Notes: generated by a model from the letters alone, not told the origin. A stretch of DNA of 64,000 bases from Cognatiluteimonas sedimenti (GCF_022808325.1 NZ_JALGCL010000001.1:1134554-1198553); one strand, 5' to 3'. Counted from the stretch's first letter, positions 36,934 through 48,047 are shown. Translations and numbers: made by a program.

Positions 36934-38181
36934 TCAGCTCAGCGAAAGCCAGCGGGTGGAAAGTCGTCTAGCCAGTTCCCGCGGCGAACCCGATTCGCCC
37001 CCGCGCGCGACCAGCGCCACGGCTGCCTCTCCGTCAAAGCAGCCATCGGGCGACTGCCCGGCGACGAGCGCGCCGCGCAGGGCCTGCGCCATGACCTCGT
37101 CGATCAATGCCGGGTCGCTGCCGCTAAGCACCAGGATTGCGCTGTCGGCGGCGGGCAGGCCGAGCAGGACCGGGATCGCCTGGCCCGGCTCCATCGCCAC
37201 AAAACGAATGACGTCGCCATCGAGCGCGGCGGCGATGGCATCGGGCACGATATAGACGCGGCCCGGTTCCAGCGCTTCGCCGGGCTGCGCGAGTGCGACC
37301 GGCATTTCCGTAGCGCGCTGCATCTGCCGCACCAGTCGGTCATGGCGTCCGCCGTCGAGGCGCTGCCGGACCAGCAACGGTCGCGGGAAGCGTGGCGGGA
37401 CCGCAGCCAGCAATTGCCGCACCGCATCCGGGCCGCCGACGCCGGCGATCACGATCACCGCCCCGCTCTGCGGCCCGACTTCGGGCTCGATCCGGTCCTG
37501 CGGCAGGTCCAGCGTGGCGGTGCGGACCTGGATGTCGTCGAGGTCCATGCGAAAGCGATCGCTGGACGCGGCATCGTCGGCCTCGGGAACTTCGACGTTC
37601 TCCAGCGCCACCTTCCCGAGCCAGCTCTCCAGGTCAAGCACTTCTTCCTGTTTCGGTGCACTTGGCATCGATGCGTCCTCGCCGGATTGCATCGCGTCGG
37701 ATCCAGGTCCGGACACGATTCCGAAGTCCAGCGGTATCGCATCGAGGTCATGATCCACGTCGGGCCGCTGATAAAGATCAGGGCGTTGCGGTTCACCATG
37801 GAAAGTGAAAGCCGGTTCGGATTCCTCCCTGCCGGGGGGCAGCACATCGTCGTGGCGATTCAGCTTGGCGGCCAGGTGCCGCGTCCAGCGCGCGGCATCC
37901 CAGCCTTCACGCGAAGCGGCGAGTTCGGCCTCGTCGAAGACCACGGTGACCGCCGGATCGTCGAGCACGGCTTCAAAGCGCTCGAGCACTTCTTCGACAG
38001 CCGGTTCCAGGGCCACCAGCACCGCCCCGGGAGCCGCGCCCTGCAGCGTGCCGCAGTCGCCCGTGGTGGGGTCAAGCACCAGCACCGGCTCGGCACCGAC
38101 CTCGCGCAGGGCAGCCTGCAGGCGATCACAGGCAGTGCCGGGGCGCGCCAGCAGCGCGACCCGCATTGCCGGTTCAGTCAT
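36934..38181 (-). CDS. chpB: CheB-like protein lacking catalytic Ser and His (ChpB position)
   Basis: 415 residues. An N-terminal receiver-like region (residues about 5-110; [23 protein letters not shown]) is followed by an acidic linker (about 112-236) and a CheB methylesterase-type domain from residue 240. The usual GASTGGP is here IAGVGGP, with Gly247 at the position of the catalytic Ser. The usual QHMP is RQRLDG, with Arg274 in place of the catalytic His. [12 protein letters not shown] still matches the fold. It is therefore probably not an active methylesterase. The start overlaps the end of chpA by 8 bases, and chpC follows. Confidence 0.82.
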   Translation of the reverse strand: MTEPAMRVALLARPGTACDRLQAALREVGAEPVLVLDPTTGDCGTLQGAAPGAVLVALEPAVEEVLERFEAVLDDPAVTVVFDEAELAASREGWDAARWTRHLAAKLNRHDDVLPPGREESEPAFTFHGEPQRPDLYQRPDVDHDLDAIPLDFGIVSGPGSDAMQSGEDASMPSAPKQEEVLDLESWLGKVALENVEVPEADDAASSDRFRMDLDDIQVRTATLDLPQDRIEPEVGPQSGAVIVIAGVGGPDAVRQLLAAVPPRFPRPLLVRQRLDGGRHDRLVRQMQRATEMPVALAQPGEALEPGRVYIVPDAIAAALDGDVIRFVAMEPGQAIPVLLGLPAADSAILVLSGSDPALIDEVMAQALRGALVAGQSPDGCFDGEAAVALVARGGESGSPRELARRLSTRWLSLS

Positions 38182-41100
38182 GGCCCTGCGGCTCCCCGTC
38201 GATCGCCCCTACCTGCGCCAGCAGCTCGAACACGTTGCGCAACAACTCGTGCTCCTGGTAGGGCTTGCCCAGGTAGCGCTGCACGCCGATCTCGAACGCG
38301 CGCTGGCGATGCTTCTCGCCGGTGCGCGAGGTGATCATGATGATCGGCACATCGCGCAGGCGCGCGTCGGCCTTCATCGTGGTGGCCAGCTCGTAGCCGT
38401 CCATCCGCGGCATCTCGATATCGAGCAGCATCAGGTCCGGCACCCGCTCGACCATGCGCTCGAGCGCGTCGATGCCATCCTTTGCGGTGCCCACTTCGAA
38501 GTTGTGGCGCTCCAGCACGCGTCCGGTGACCTTGCGCATCGTCACCGAGTCATCCACCACCATGACCAGCGGCACCTTTCGCGCCTCGACCACCGGCGCG
38601 GGCGCGACATCGCGCGGCATCGTGGCCTGGCGGCGTACCAGCGGCGCGACGTCGAGGATCACCACGACGCTGCCGTCGCCCATGATCGTGGCACCGAAGA
38701 TGCCCGGCACCGAAGCGACCTGCGGGCCGACCGGCTTGACCACGATTTCGCGGTTGCCCAGCACCTGGTCGATGGTCACTGCCGCGCGCAGGTCGCCGGA
38801 GCGGACCAGCAGCACCGGCATCTGCAGCTGCCCTTCGGCCTTGGCGGCGCCGTGGCCGAGCAGCAGGCCAAGGTCGTGGATCGCATAGTCCTCGCCGCCG
38901 TAGGCGTAGCTCGCACCCGGCTTGCCGAGGTCCTCGCGGGAAATGCGGCCGACGCCACGCACCGAGGCGATCGGCACTGCGAAGCTGGTCTCGCCGATGC
39001 GCACGAACACCGCCTGGGTGACCGCCAGCGTCTGCGGCAAGCGCAACAGGAAGGTGGTGCCCTTGCCGGCGCGGGTCTGGATGTCGAGCGTGCCACCGAG
39101 CTGGCGCACTTCGCTGGCGACGACGTCCATGCCGACGCCGCGGCCGGCCAGGCGGCTGACCTCGTCGGCGGTGGAGAAGCCCGGCTCGAAGATCAGCGCG
39201 TCGAGCGCGTGGTCGGCGAGCACGGCGTCGTCGCGGATCAGGCCGCGCTCCACGGCGCGCCTGCGGATCGCCCCGCGATTGAGGCCGGCGCCATCGTCGC
39301 CGACTTCCAGGACCACTTCCGAGCCTTCGCGGCGAACCGCGATGCGGACTTCGCCTTCTTCCTGCTTCTTCGCCTTCCGGCGCGCATCCGGGGCTTCGAG
39401 GCCGTGGGCGACGGCGTTGCGCAGCATGTGTTCCAGCGGCGCGGTCATGCGCTCGAGCACGTTGCGGTCGAGTTCGCCCTGCGCCCCCTCGAGCTTGAGC
39501 TGCACCTGCTTGCCGGTGTCGGTGGCGGCCTGGCGCAGCACCCGGCGCAGGCGCGGCACCAGTGCGTCGAATGGCACCATGCGCGTGCGCATGAGGCCTT
39601 CCTGCAGGTCCGAGCTGACCCGCGACTGCTGCAGCAGCAGGGTTTCGTACTGGCGCGTGAGGTCGTCCATCGACCCCTGCAGCGAGGTCAGGTCGGCGGC
39701 CGATTCGGCCAGCGCGCGCGACAGCTGTTGCAGCGTCGAGAAGCGGTCGAGCTCGAGTGGGTCGAAGGTCTGGTCGACGGTGTCATGCTCGCGCTGGTAG
39801 CGGGCGATGATCTGCGCTTCGGTTTCGCTGTCCAGGCGCCGCAGCTGGTCGCGCAGACGCATGTTGGTCTGCTCCATTTCACCCATCGCGCTGCGGAACC
39901 CGCCCAGCTGCTGCTCCAGGCGGGCGCGGTAGATCGCGACCTCGCCGGCGTAGTTGACCAGTCGGTCGAGCAGGTCGGCGCGGATGCGCACCTGCTCCTG
40001 CGGCGCGCGCACGCCGATATCGTCGTCGTCGCCGTGGGTGGCGTCGCCGATCGGCGCGGACAGCGGCTTGAGTTCGACCTTGGGCGCAGGCACCGGCACC
40101 GGCCTGGCCTTGTCCCCGGCCTCGCGTTGCGCGGGCGCGATCGCCTCTCCGCGCGAACGCGCGTCGAACTCGGCGATCAGCTGTTGCGGCAGGCCGATCG
40201 CACGGCGCGCGCCGACCCGGGTGATCATCGCGTGCAGTCGATCGATGCCGCGTTCCAGCAACGGGATGCCGTCGCGGCCGAGTTCGGTGCGCTGGTCGAC
40301 CACGGCTTCGAGCAGCGATTCCATGACGTGGCCCAACTCGCCCGCGGCCATGATCCCGGCCATGCGCGCGCCACCCTTGAGCGTGTGCAGGTCGCGCTGC
40401 AGGCCGACCAGCGGCTCGCGCTCGCCGGGCGCCTCACGCAGCTGCGCCAGCAGGCCGTCGGAGTGGTCGAGCAGGTCGACGCTTTCCTCGACGAAGATGT
40501 CGACCAGTTCCGGGTCCAGGTCGGAGAGGTCGAGCGGCTCGTCGGGATCCTCTGCGGAAGCTGCAGCCTGTTCGAGGAACGCGGCGACGGCGGGTTCCGG
40601 CGTTGCCGCTGCGGCTTCCGTCGTGGTCGCGGTTTCGTTCTCGGCCGCGGCAACGCGTTCTGCTTCGGCCTGTTCGGCTGCGATGCGTGCGGCTTCGGCA
40701 CGCTCGGCTTCGAGACGGGCCTCCTCGGCCTGCTGGGCTGCAAGGCGCTGGGCGTCTGCGCGCTCGGATTCGAGCCGCTCGGCATCGACGCGTTCGGCTT
40801 CGGCACGCTGCGCTTCGAGGCGTTCGGCTTCGAGGCGTTCGGCCTGCTCCCGCTCCGCGTCGGCCTGGCGTTCGCGTGCGACCCGGTCCTGCTCGGCGTA
40901 CTCGGCTTCCAGCCGCGCATATTCCAGGCGCTCTTCTTCCTCCAACCTGGCCGCTTCGGTGCGCTCGGCTTCGGCGCGCTCGGCTTCGGCACGCTCGGCT
41001 TCGAGGCGCTCTGCTTCGAGGCGTTCGGCTTCGAGGCGTTCGGCTTCGAGGCGTTCGGCTTCGAGGCGTTCGGCTTCGAGGCGTTCGGCTTCGATGCGTT

Positions 41101-44100
41101 CGGCTTCGATGCGCTCGGCTTGGATGCGCTCGGCTTCGAGGCGCTCTGCTTCGACGCGCTCGGCTTGGATGCGCTCGGCTTCGAGGTGCTCTGCTTCGAC
41201 GCGTTCGGTTTCGTCGCGTTCGGCTGCCGGGCTCGCTGCTTCGACAGGGCCGGCATCGGTGTCCGCCTCGCCCGCGTCCGCGGGGACCGCAACTTCGCCG
41301 TCGTCGAACGCCAGACTTTCGATCTCGACGGACGCCAGGGCGTCGCCGTTGAATTCGGCGGCAAGGTCGCCATAAGCGCTGAGGTCCAGTTCCGCAAGTT
41401 CCCGCGCCAGCGGATCGTCCACGCGCAGGGGCTCGAACGGCGGCTCGGTCGTCACCGCCTCCTCGAACGGCAACTTGCCTTCCGGCAGGCTGTCGCGCAG
41501 CGCCGACAGGCGCGCGGCCAAGGCATCGCAACGTGGCACCCGCGACCCCGTCGCGTGCAAGGCAGCCACCGTGGCCCGGGCCGCATCCGCAAGTTGCGCC
41601 AACGCTTCGACGCCATCCGGGGTCGCGAGCGCATGCGCGACCAGCAGGCGCTTGACGTAGGCCTCGGCTGGCGTCATCGCATCGGTGATCGCCGGCACTT
41701 CGGTCATCGCGAAGGCGCCGTTCATTGTGTGGATCGCGCGCAGCAGGCTGTCGTCGGCGTAGGCCGGCGCGGCAGTGGCAGCAAGGATCCAATGGTCGAC
41801 GCTGGCGAGGTGGCCACCGATCTCGACGTCGAGGATCTCCAGCAGCACCGGATCGACGTTGGCGGCGACGCCTTCTTCGACCGGCTCGGCTTCCACTGCC
41901 GCGACGGCGGCCGCTTCGCCGGCTTCCGGAGCCTCGGGCACGAAGGCGTCGTTGGTTGCGGGCTCCGCGGCGGATTCCTCGAGGATCGCAGCGGGCGCGG
42001 TGTAGATCGCCTCTTCGCCGGCGGCGATGCGATCGGCGATCGCCTGCATGCCTTCGAGGTCGGCGTTGATGGCGCCTTCGCCCCGCAGCGCCGCGTGCAG
42101 CTGCGGCAATGCATAGAACGCCTGGTCGACCATCGCCACCACCGCCGGCGTCGCCGGCCGGGTGCCGTCGAGCACGCGGTTGAGCATGTTCTCGGTCTTC
42201 CACGCGAACTCGCCCAGGGTCTTGGCGCCGACCAGGCGGCCGCTGCCCTTGAGGGTGTGGAAGACGCGCCGGATCGGGCGCAGCTTTTCCAGGTCCTCGG
42301 GGGCTGCGCGCCACGGCGGCAGCATCTGGTCGAGGTTGTCGATTTCCTCCTCGAACTCCTCGAGGAAGACTTCACGGATCTCGTCGTCGATCTCGTCGCC
42401 GGTGAGCTCGAAGCCGCCGGCGGTGCCGGTGCCGACCGGGGCAGGCACGTGCACGGGAGCCGCGGGGGCTTCCGGGGCTTCGCCCGGGGCGGCCGCCGGC
42501 GTGGCGACGGGATGCGCGGCTTCGCCCGGGATTTCCGGAAGCGCCAGCGAATCGGCCTCTTCCAACACGGGCACCGGTCCGATTTCGACGTCCAGGGTGT
42601 CGACGTCGCCGGCCTGAAGGTCGGCCGCGGCGATGAAGGGCGTCGGCTCGGCGGCCGGCAACGGCCAGTAGCCCAGCGACTCGAGGCTGTTGCGGGCGAT
42701 GTCGAGGATGTCGTCGCGGTTGGGGCGCTGCTCGCGCAGCGCCTCCAGGTAGTACTCCAGGCTGGCCAGCGCGTCGGCCAGGGTGTCGAGCTGGCGGCCG
42801 TTGGGTACGCGGTGGCGCGCGATCAGTTCGCGCTCGGTGTACATGCGCACGCCGGACAGGTATTGCGACGGCAGCGGCAGTTCCAGCATCTGCAGCGCGC
42901 CACCGACTTCCTGCAGCAGGCGCGGGACCTCGACCAGTTCGCCGTGGTCCCAGTTGGTTTCCACGAACGCGACGAAGGCCTGGCGGGCGTCGGCGAAGTT
43001 GGCAATCGCCTCGCGTGCCAGCACCTCCAGCACCTTGCGCGATTCGCTGGCGAGCATGTCGTCGTCGCCGGCGGCGTTGGGCCCACCCAGTCGCGCGACC
43101 TGCTCGTCGAGCGACGCATCCACGTACAGCAGCGCGCCGGCGATATCCAGCAATGCGCCCTCGTCGGCATTGCGGTCGCCATCGACGATGCGACGCATCG
43201 CCTCGCGCTGCTGCTGCACGACGTTGCGGGCGACCCCGAGGCCGAGCATGCCCAGGGTGTCTGCGACACGACCCAGCGCCTCGACCTGCGGCCGCAGGCC
43301 GGCGACATCGCCCTGGCCGCTGCGCAGGTGCAGGTCGAGCGCATCCTTGACCCGCAGCAGGTCTTCCTTGACCGCGGCGGACACGGTATCCAACAGCGCG
43401 CGATTGCGGCCGGTCAGGCTGCCCTGCGCATGCGCCAGTTCGGATTCGCTCGGCGCGGGCGCATCGAGGTCGAACGTTTCGCGCAGGTCCTTCAGCGCGG
43501 CGTGATCGCCGTCGGTGTGGGCGACGTGGTAAAGCAGTTGCCGGGTCGGTTCCAGCGCGGCTTCGGCGCGCGGCATGCCGAAACCATCGTCCTCGAACAG
43601 GCGCCGGGTTTCACGCTCGACGCTGGCAAAGGCCTGCCGCAGCGCGGCGGTCGCCGGCAACGCGCCATCGCGCAGGGCGCCGGCCACGGAGGAGGCAACC
43701 CACAGCATGCGCCGCGCGGCTTCCTCGCCGGACTGCGACAGCAGCCCGTCGATGGCGGCGGCGAGGGACGCGGCCGACGCCGGTACCCCCTGCTCGGGCC
43801 AGGTCGCCAGCGCGTCGTGCAGCTGTGCCAGCAGCGGCGCGGCGCTGGCTTCGCGCGATTGCCGCGACGGCGTCGCGTCGGTCGCCAGGGCTTCGGGCAA
43901 CGGCCGTTGCAAGTCCGGCGCGAACAGCACGCTCTCGCTGAGGCCGGTTTCGCCGCGCGCCGCGCGCAACTCGTTGAGCAACGGCAGCAGCACGATCGGG
44001 ATGTCCTTGTGCCCGCCCTGCAACCGCTCCAGGTAGTCGGGCAACAGCACCACGCCGCGCATGAGCGTGGCGCAGGCCTCGTCGCGCTCCGCCACGCTGC

Positions 44101-44350
44101 CTTCCTGCAGGGCCTGCGCGAGCTGCTCCATCTCCTCGGCCACCATCGCCGGCGCATACAGCTCGACCATGCGCAGGGTGCCCTGCACCTGGTGCAGGTA
44201 GCTGGCGCAGAAGCGCATGCGGCTGGTGTCGGACGGATCCTCGGCGAAGGCCTCGATCTCGATCCGCGCCTGGCGCAGGGTCTCGTCCAGCTCCGGCTTG
44301 ACCCAGCCCAGCGTGGTGTAGTCGATCGCGTCGCGCAACACCGTGGTCAT
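38174..44350 (-). CDS. chpA: Chemosensory hybrid histidine kinase ChpA (CheA/PilL type)
   Basis: 2058 residues, the central kinase of the Pil-Chp twitching system. Several Hpt-like modules occur. Two are canonical: His698 in [12 protein letters not shown] and His1322 in [12 protein letters not shown]. His874 sits in a modified HTMNGAF, His53 in HQVQG, and one module near residue 480 has lost its His. Residues about 1035-1235 form an extremely charged AERLE-type repeat. Then follow the CheA dimer domain, the HATPase ([19 protein letters not shown]), a CheW domain, and a C-terminal receiver with Asp1977 and Lys2029. The start overlaps a 27-codon ORF by ATGA. Confidence 0.95.
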   Translation of the reverse strand: MTTVLRDAIDYTTLGWVKPELDETLRQARIEIEAFAEDPSDTSRMRFCASYLHQVQGTLRMVELYAPAMVAEEMEQLAQALQEGSVAERDEACATLMRGVVLLPDYLERLQGGHKDIPIVLLPLLNELRAARGETGLSESVLFAPDLQRPLPEALATDATPSRQSREASAAPLLAQLHDALATWPEQGVPASAASLAAAIDGLLSQSGEEAARRMLWVASSVAGALRDGALPATAALRQAFASVERETRRLFEDDGFGMPRAEAALEPTRQLLYHVAHTDGDHAALKDLRETFDLDAPAPSESELAHAQGSLTGRNRALLDTVSAAVKEDLLRVKDALDLHLRSGQGDVAGLRPQVEALGRVADTLGMLGLGVARNVVQQQREAMRRIVDGDRNADEGALLDIAGALLYVDASLDEQVARLGGPNAAGDDDMLASESRKVLEVLAREAIANFADARQAFVAFVETNWDHGELVEVPRLLQEVGGALQMLELPLPSQYLSGVRMYTERELIARHRVPNGRQLDTLADALASLEYYLEALREQRPNRDDILDIARNSLESLGYWPLPAAEPTPFIAAADLQAGDVDTLDVEIGPVPVLEEADSLALPEIPGEAAHPVATPAAAPGEAPEAPAAPVHVPAPVGTGTAGGFELTGDEIDDEIREVFLEEFEEEIDNLDQMLPPWRAAPEDLEKLRPIRRVFHTLKGSGRLVGAKTLGEFAWKTENMLNRVLDGTRPATPAVVAMVDQAFYALPQLHAALRGEGAINADLEGMQAIADRIAAGEEAIYTAPAAILEESAAEPATNDAFVPEAPEAGEAAAVAAVEAEPVEEGVAANVDPVLLEILDVEIGGHLASVDHWILAATAAPAYADDSLLRAIHTMNGAFAMTEVPAITDAMTPAEAYVKRLLVAHALATPDGVEALAQLADAARATVAALHATGSRVPRCDALAARLSALRDSLPEGKLPFEEAVTTEPPFEPLRVDDPLARELAELDLSAYGDLAAEFNGDALASVEIESLAFDDGEVAVPADAGEADTDAGPVEAASPAAERDETERVEAEHLEAERIQAERVEAERLEAERIQAERIEAERIEAERLEAERLEAERLEAERLEAERLEAERLEAERAEAERAEAERTEAARLEEEERLEYARLEAEYAEQDRVARERQADAEREQAERLEAERLEAQRAEAERVDAERLESERADAQRLAAQQAEEARLEAERAEAARIAAEQAEAERVAAAENETATTTEAAAATPEPAVAAFLEQAAASAEDPDEPLDLSDLDPELVDIFVEESVDLLDHSDGLLAQLREAPGEREPLVGLQRDLHTLKGGARMAGIMAAGELGHVMESLLEAVVDQRTELGRDGIPLLERGIDRLHAMITRVGARRAIGLPQQLIAEFDARSRGEAIAPAQREAGDKARPVPVPAPKVELKPLSAPIGDATHGDDDDIGVRAPQEQVRIRADLLDRLVNYAGEVAIYRARLEQQLGGFRSAMGEMEQTNMRLRDQLRRLDSETEAQIIARYQREHDTVDQTFDPLELDRFSTLQQLSRALAESAADLTSLQGSMDDLTRQYETLLLQQSRVSSDLQEGLMRTRMVPFDALVPRLRRVLRQAATDTGKQVQLKLEGAQGELDRNVLERMTAPLEHMLRNAVAHGLEAPDARRKAKKQEEGEVRIAVRREGSEVVLEVGDDGAGLNRGAIRRRAVERGLIRDDAVLADHALDALIFEPGFSTADEVSRLAGRGVGMDVVASEVRQLGGTLDIQTRAGKGTTFLLRLPQTLAVTQAVFVRIGETSFAVPIASVRGVGRISREDLGKPGASYAYGGEDYAIHDLGLLLGHGAAKAEGQLQMPVLLVRSGDLRAAVTIDQVLGNREIVVKPVGPQVASVPGIFGATIMGDGSVVVILDVAPLVRRQATMPRDVAPAPVVEARKVPLVMVVDDSVTMRKVTGRVLERHNFEVGTAKDGIDALERMVERVPDLMLLDIEMPRMDGYELATTMKADARLRDVPIIMITSRTGEKHRQRAFEIGVQRYLGKPYQEHELLRNVFELLAQVGAIDGEPQGHD
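40640..41260. repeat. 15-base tandem repeat inside chpA
   Basis: Imperfect units of 15 bases encode AERLE-like pentapeptides of ChpA. Around 41019-41094 the units are virtually identical in DNA (GAGGCGTTCGGCTTC on the plus strand repeated back to back), the state expected for a slippage-prone minisatellite. Farther out the copies diverge (Ile, Val, Ala, Gln variants). The encoded segment should be a single long charged helix or coiled coil. Confidence 0.85.
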
Positions 44351-44430
44351 CGTGCGCCCCCCCGCGGCGCGCGCCCCGGGGCGCGGCTCAGGTCAAGGAC
44401 GGCCACGCGGGCGGGAGCGGACATGTTCAT
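44347..44430 (-). CDS. Candidate 27-codon ORF overlapping the chpA start
   Basis: [20 protein letters not shown] begins a 27-residue frame that fills the 100-base pilJ-chpA gap. Its TGA overlaps the chpA ATG as ATGA, the same coupling used by many real gene pairs here. The peptide is basic and Ala/Arg/Gly-rich with no known family. It could act as a translated leader, be the remnant of a lost gene (pilK sits here in Pseudomonas), or be chance. Confidence 0.25.
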   Translation of the reverse strand: MNMSAPARVAVLDLSRAPGRAPRGGAR

Positions 44431-44450
44431 CGCGAAGACGACCTCGCCGC

Positions 44451-46472
44451 TCAGGCCGGCAGCTTGAAGTCGGCGACCGAACGACGCAGGTCGGCCGCAA
44501 GCTGCGCCAGGTTTCCGATCGACTCGGCCGTCTGGTTGGCGCCCTGCGAGGTCTGCGCGGTGATCGACTGGATCGTGTTCATCGCCTGGGTGATGTTCGA
44601 CGCCGCCGCGGTCTGCTGCTGCGCCGCGTTGGAGATGCCCTGGATGAGGTCGGCGAGGCTGGTCGACACGTTTTCGATCTCGCCCAGCGCGGTACCGGCG
44701 TCCTCGGCCAGGCGCGCACCGGCGACCACTTCGGAAGTCGTCTGCTCCATCGAGCTGACGGCCTCGTTGGTGTCGGCCTGAATCGTCTGCACCAGGGATT
44801 CGATGCGCTTGGTCGCGTTGGACGAGCGTTCGGCGAGTCGCTGCACTTCGTCGGCCACCACCGCGAACCCGCGGCCCGCCTCGCCGGCGGACGCCGCCTG
44901 GATGGCCGCGTTCAGCGCCAGGATGTTGGTCTGCTCGGAAATGTCGTTGATCAGTTCGACGATCGAGCCGATTTCCTGCGAGCTCTCGCCCAGCCGCTTG
45001 ATGCGCTTGGAGGTTTCCTGGATCTGGTCGCGGATCGAGTCCATGCCGGCGATCGTCTGCCGCACCACGCCGGCGCCGTTGGTCGCGATCTGCACCGAGC
45101 GCTGCGCCACCTCGGCCGACTCGGCGGAGTTCTTCGAGACCTGGTTGATGCTGGCGGCGATTTCGTTGATCCGGTCGGACGCCGAGTTGATTTCGGTGGC
45201 CTGGTGCTCGGCGGCCTCGGCCAGGTGCATGGCGGTGGCCTGCGTCTCCTGCGCACTGGAGGCCACCTGCACCGAGGTGTCGGTGATCGTCTGCACCAGG
45301 CTGCGCAGCTGCTCGACCGCGAAGTTGATCGAGTCGGCGATCGCGCCGGTCATGTCCTCGGTGACCGTCGCCTTCACCGTCAGGTCGCCTTCGGCGAGCG
45401 AACCCATCTCGTCCAGCAGGCGCATGATCGCCTCCTGGTTGCGGTTGTTGAGCTCCATCGTGGTTTCGTAGCGCTTGCGCTCGGCGCGCCGGGTGCTGAA
45501 GTACAGGCCGACCAGCGAAACCAGTACCAGCGCGCCCGACAGGATGCTGACCCAGACGCCGCCGATGATGCTGGTGTCCTTGAGCGAGCCGAAGGCGGTG
45601 AAGGCGCTGAACAGGTTTTCGCTGTCCGACAGCAGCTTGTCGGAGCCGGTGGCGATCGCGGTCGCGGAGTTCTGGGCGCGGAACAGGTTCTGGGACGTGC
45701 CGAGGATCGCGTCGAGGTCCTTCTTCATCTCGACCCAGAGGCTATTGGCCTGGTTGAGCGCGGCCAGCGCATTGGCGTTGGTCAGCTTCTGCACGTTGAG
45801 CGTGGCGTCACCCTGGCGCAGGCCGTTCAGCACCTGGCCGAACACGCCGGCGTCGCGCGCCAGCGCGTCGCCCGACAGCGAGGCGGTGGCGCCGCCAGCC
45901 TGGATCTCGGCGACGCGGCGGGCCATGGTCGCTGCCAGCACCACCTCGCGCAGGGCGATGTAGATCTGCGAGGACTGCGAGCCGGAGGCCGACATCGCGC
46001 GCACCACTTCGTCCATCTGCGCCTGCAGCTGCGGCACCTTCTGGGTGAAGCTGCTGGCGTTGCCCGCCAGGCCGAGCACGGCCTTCTCCGAGCCGATCAC
46101 CTGGTCGGCGTTCTTGGCCAGCGGCGTCCAGGTCTGGGTGACGGTGTTGATCGGGCCGGCGACGCCGGCGGTCTGGCCGAAGCGGTCGTTGAGCAGCTTG
46201 ATGTCGCTGTCGATCTGCTGGCGCGTGGCCTTGAACGCGGCGAACGACTCGGCGTTGCCGCCGACCGCCTCGCGGCCCTGGTTGGCCAGGCGCTGCGAGT
46301 TCACCTGCAGGTTCGAGGCCGCGGTGCTGGCACCGCCCAGTCGCGCCGCCTTGGTGGTCGCCCAGATGGTGTTGCCGGCGAAAACCAGCAGCGACAGCAG
46401 CAGCAACCAGATCCAGACGTTGGTGCCGATGGTGCGGCCCTTGCCGGCGACATTGTCCATTACAGTGCTCAT
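44451..46472 (-). CDS. pilJ: Methyl-accepting chemotaxis protein PilJ
   Basis: 673 residues. A membrane helix at 18-36, a large periplasmic PilJ-type helical sensor domain (about 37-300; two repeated [15 protein letters not shown]-like helical bundles), a second helix at 304-325, a HAMP segment, and the cytoplasmic signalling hairpin with tip [21 protein letters not shown]. It signals through PilI/ChpC to ChpA in control of type IV pili. The ribosome gap to pilI is 36 bases. Methylation-site helices are present, although no CheR gene is in the cluster. Confidence 0.95.
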   Translation of the reverse strand: MSTVMDNVAGKGRTIGTNVWIWLLLLSLLVFAGNTIWATTKAARLGGASTAASNLQVNSQRLANQGREAVGGNAESFAAFKATRQQIDSDIKLLNDRFGQTAGVAGPINTVTQTWTPLAKNADQVIGSEKAVLGLAGNASSFTQKVPQLQAQMDEVVRAMSASGSQSSQIYIALREVVLAATMARRVAEIQAGGATASLSGDALARDAGVFGQVLNGLRQGDATLNVQKLTNANALAALNQANSLWVEMKKDLDAILGTSQNLFRAQNSATAIATGSDKLLSDSENLFSAFTAFGSLKDTSIIGGVWVSILSGALVLVSLVGLYFSTRRAERKRYETTMELNNRNQEAIMRLLDEMGSLAEGDLTVKATVTEDMTGAIADSINFAVEQLRSLVQTITDTSVQVASSAQETQATAMHLAEAAEHQATEINSASDRINEIAASINQVSKNSAESAEVAQRSVQIATNGAGVVRQTIAGMDSIRDQIQETSKRIKRLGESSQEIGSIVELINDISEQTNILALNAAIQAASAGEAGRGFAVVADEVQRLAERSSNATKRIESLVQTIQADTNEAVSSMEQTTSEVVAGARLAEDAGTALGEIENVSTSLADLIQGISNAAQQQTAAASNITQAMNTIQSITAQTSQGANQTAESIGNLAQLAADLRRSVADFKLPA

Positions 46473-46508
46473 GGTTCGACCTCGACCTTCGGTTGCGATG
46501 CGCGGCGG

Positions 46509-47063
46509 TCAGGCCGCGGCTTGTCTGAATTCGGGAGTGCGGGCCAGCCGTTCCAGGCTGAAGATGCCCCAGGCGTTGTCGGCGTACGCATAGGCACGAT
46601 CGACGAAATGCGCGTAACGGCCTTCGGCCAGCTGGTGTTCGGGAAGCGAATCGGCGGGCAGCAGCTGCTCCTCGACGAAGCTGCGCTGCCCGAACAGCTC
46701 GTCGATCGTGACCGCGACGTCGCCGCCGGGCTGGCGCACGATCAGTACACGCTGGCCCTCGTGGATCACGGTGCGCTCGCCTTCCAGGAACTGCTTGAGG
46801 TCCACGATCGGCAGCAGGTTGCCGCGGACGTTGGCCACGCCGAGCATCCACGGCTGCGCGCCGGGTACCGGTGTGACCTGCGGCATCGGCAGGATCTCGA
46901 CCACCTCGTCGAAACCGGCCGCCAGCCGCTTGTGGCCGATGCGGAAGCCCACGCCGCGCCACAGGCCGGGCGCGTCCAGCTGTTCGGGCAGGCCGGCGAC
47001 ATGTGCCAGGCTGCGCCTTTCGTAGTCGGCGAGGATCTCGAACGGGCCGCGGCGCTTGCTCAT
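46509..47063 (-). CDS. pilI: CheW-like coupling protein PilI
   Basis: 184 residues. PFEILADYERRSLAHVAGLP, WRGVGFRIGHKRLAAGFDEV and WMLGVANVRGNLLPIVDLKQ are the PilI/CheW contacts. It links the PilJ receptor to ChpA. The ATG at 47063 follows the pilH TGA by one base; a second frame-start nine bases upstream would overlap pilH and is less likely. Confidence 0.94.
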   Translation of the reverse strand: MSKRRGPFEILADYERRSLAHVAGLPEQLDAPGLWRGVGFRIGHKRLAAGFDEVVEILPMPQVTPVPGAQPWMLGVANVRGNLLPIVDLKQFLEGERTVIHEGQRVLIVRQPGGDVAVTIDELFGQRSFVEEQLLPADSLPEHQLAEGRYAHFVDRAYAYADNAWGIFSLERLARTPEFRQAAA

Positions 47064-47064
47064 C

Positions 47065-47430
47065 TCAGGCACCGAGCAGCTCGTTGATGCGGGCGACCAG
47101 CGCGCCCTCGTCCGGCGGCTTGACGATGTAGTCCTTGGCGCCCTGGCGCAGGCCCCAGGCCCGGTCGGTCTCCATGCCCTTGGTGCTGACGATCAGCACC
47201 GGGATGGCGCTGGTGGCGCCGTCGCGCGACAGCGCGCGCGTGGCCTGGAAGCCGTTCATGCCGGGCAGCACGACGTCCATCAGCACCAGGTCGGGCAGTT
47301 CGCGCTTGCAGACCTCGATGCCGTCCTCGGCGCTGCCCGAAGTCAGCACCTGGTGGCCGTTGCGTTCCAGCAACTGGGTGAGCACCGCCGTGTCGGTCGG
47401 CGAGTCCTCGATCAGGAGAATGCGTGCCAT
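47065..47430 (-). CDS. pilH: Twitching-motility response regulator PilH
   Basis: 121 residues, a single receiver domain with acidic pair E8/D9, phospho-acceptor Asp52 (LVLMDVVLPGMNG) and Lys104 (DYIVKPPDEG). In Pseudomonas, PilH acts with PilG downstream of ChpA in control of pilus retraction and extension and cAMP. It sits between pilG (20 bases away) and pilI (one base). Confidence 0.95.
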   Translation of the reverse strand: MARILLIEDSPTDTAVLTQLLERNGHQVLTSGSAEDGIEVCKRELPDLVLMDVVLPGMNGFQATRALSRDGATSAIPVLIVSTKGMETDRAWGLRQGAKDYIVKPPDEGALVARINELLGA

Positions 47431-47450
47431 TGGATTGCCCTACCCCCCGG

Positions 47451-47852
47451 TCAGGCGTTGACGTGCTTGCGGATCGCGTCGAGCAGCTCTTCGCGCGTGA
47501 ATGGCTTGGTGACGTACTGCTCCGAGCCGACGATGCGGCCGCGGGCCTTGTCGAACAGGCCGTCCTTGGACGACAGCATGATCACCGGCGTGGACTTGAA
47601 CAGCTGGTTGTTCTTGATCAGCGCGCAGGTCTGGTAGCCGTCCAGGCGCGGCATCATGATGTCGACGAAGATGATCTGCGGCTGGTGGTCGGCGATCTTG
47701 GCCAGCGCCTCGAAGCCGTCGGTGGCGGTGACCACGTCGGCGCCCTCGCGCTTGAGCAGCGTCTCGGCGGTGCGCCGGATCGTCTTGGAGTCATCGATCA
47801 CCATCACGCGGAGGCCATCGAGGCTTCCGGTGCGGCTGTCATCTGGCGTCAT
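47451..47852 (-). CDS. pilG: Twitching-motility response regulator PilG
   Basis: 133 residues, a single receiver domain. VMVIDDSKTIRRTAETLLKREG is the PilG N-terminus, phospho-acceptor Asp64 lies in IIFVDIMMPRLDGYQ, and Lys117 in QYVTKPFTREELL. It is the first gene of the seven-gene minus-strand Pil-Chp operon, behind a recognisable sigma-70-type promoter, and is divergent from gshB as in other xanthomonads. Confidence 0.96.
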   Translation of the reverse strand: MTPDDSRTGSLDGLRVMVIDDSKTIRRTAETLLKREGADVVTATDGFEALAKIADHQPQIIFVDIMMPRLDGYQTCALIKNNQLFKSTPVIMLSSKDGLFDKARGRIVGSEQYVTKPFTREELLDAIRKHVNA

Positions 47853-47906
47853 TGCTGCTCCCCTGTGCGCGACGCTTCGTGATTGCCGGCGTCGCTGCGA
47901 AACCCC

Positions 47907-47935
47907 TATATCCCAGCCCGCGCCGGCAGTGTCAA
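47907..47935 (-). promoter_or_regulatory. Predicted sigma-70 promoter of the pilG operon
   Basis: On the minus strand TTGACA (47935-47930) and GATATA (47912-47907) are separated by 17 bases. This is the best -35/-10 pair I saw in the window. The predicted start near 47900 leaves a leader of about 48 bases before the pilG ATG. Confidence 0.55.
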
Positions 47936-48013
47936 GTTTTCATTTGACCGGCTCGTGTCCCTGAACGCGTTCACCCGCTCCGGAACGCCGCCGGGGCCGG
48001 CGCGCACCCCTGC

Positions 48014-48019
48014 TACCAT
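48014..48019 (+). promoter_or_regulatory. Candidate -10 box for gshB
   Basis: TACCAT, in TGCTACCATG, lies 28 bases before the gshB ATG at 48048 in the divergent gap with pilG. It overlaps the ATG at 48018 and so argues against that earlier start. Confidence 0.35.
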
Positions 48020-48047
48020 GCGTCGCATTCTGCCGCGGACCGGTCGC

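Noticed and set aside
40640-41260. CRISPR-like regular repeats
   Set aside because: The 15-base units are contiguous without spacers and stay in frame with a long coding gene, so they are a coding minisatellite.
37805-44467. A 2220-codon open frame on the plus strand opposite chpA, with long FGFEAFGF-like repeats
   Set aside because: It is the antisense image of the AERLE repeat and of GC-biased codons of chpA, which has clear domains on the minus strand. The antisense protein has no recognisable family.
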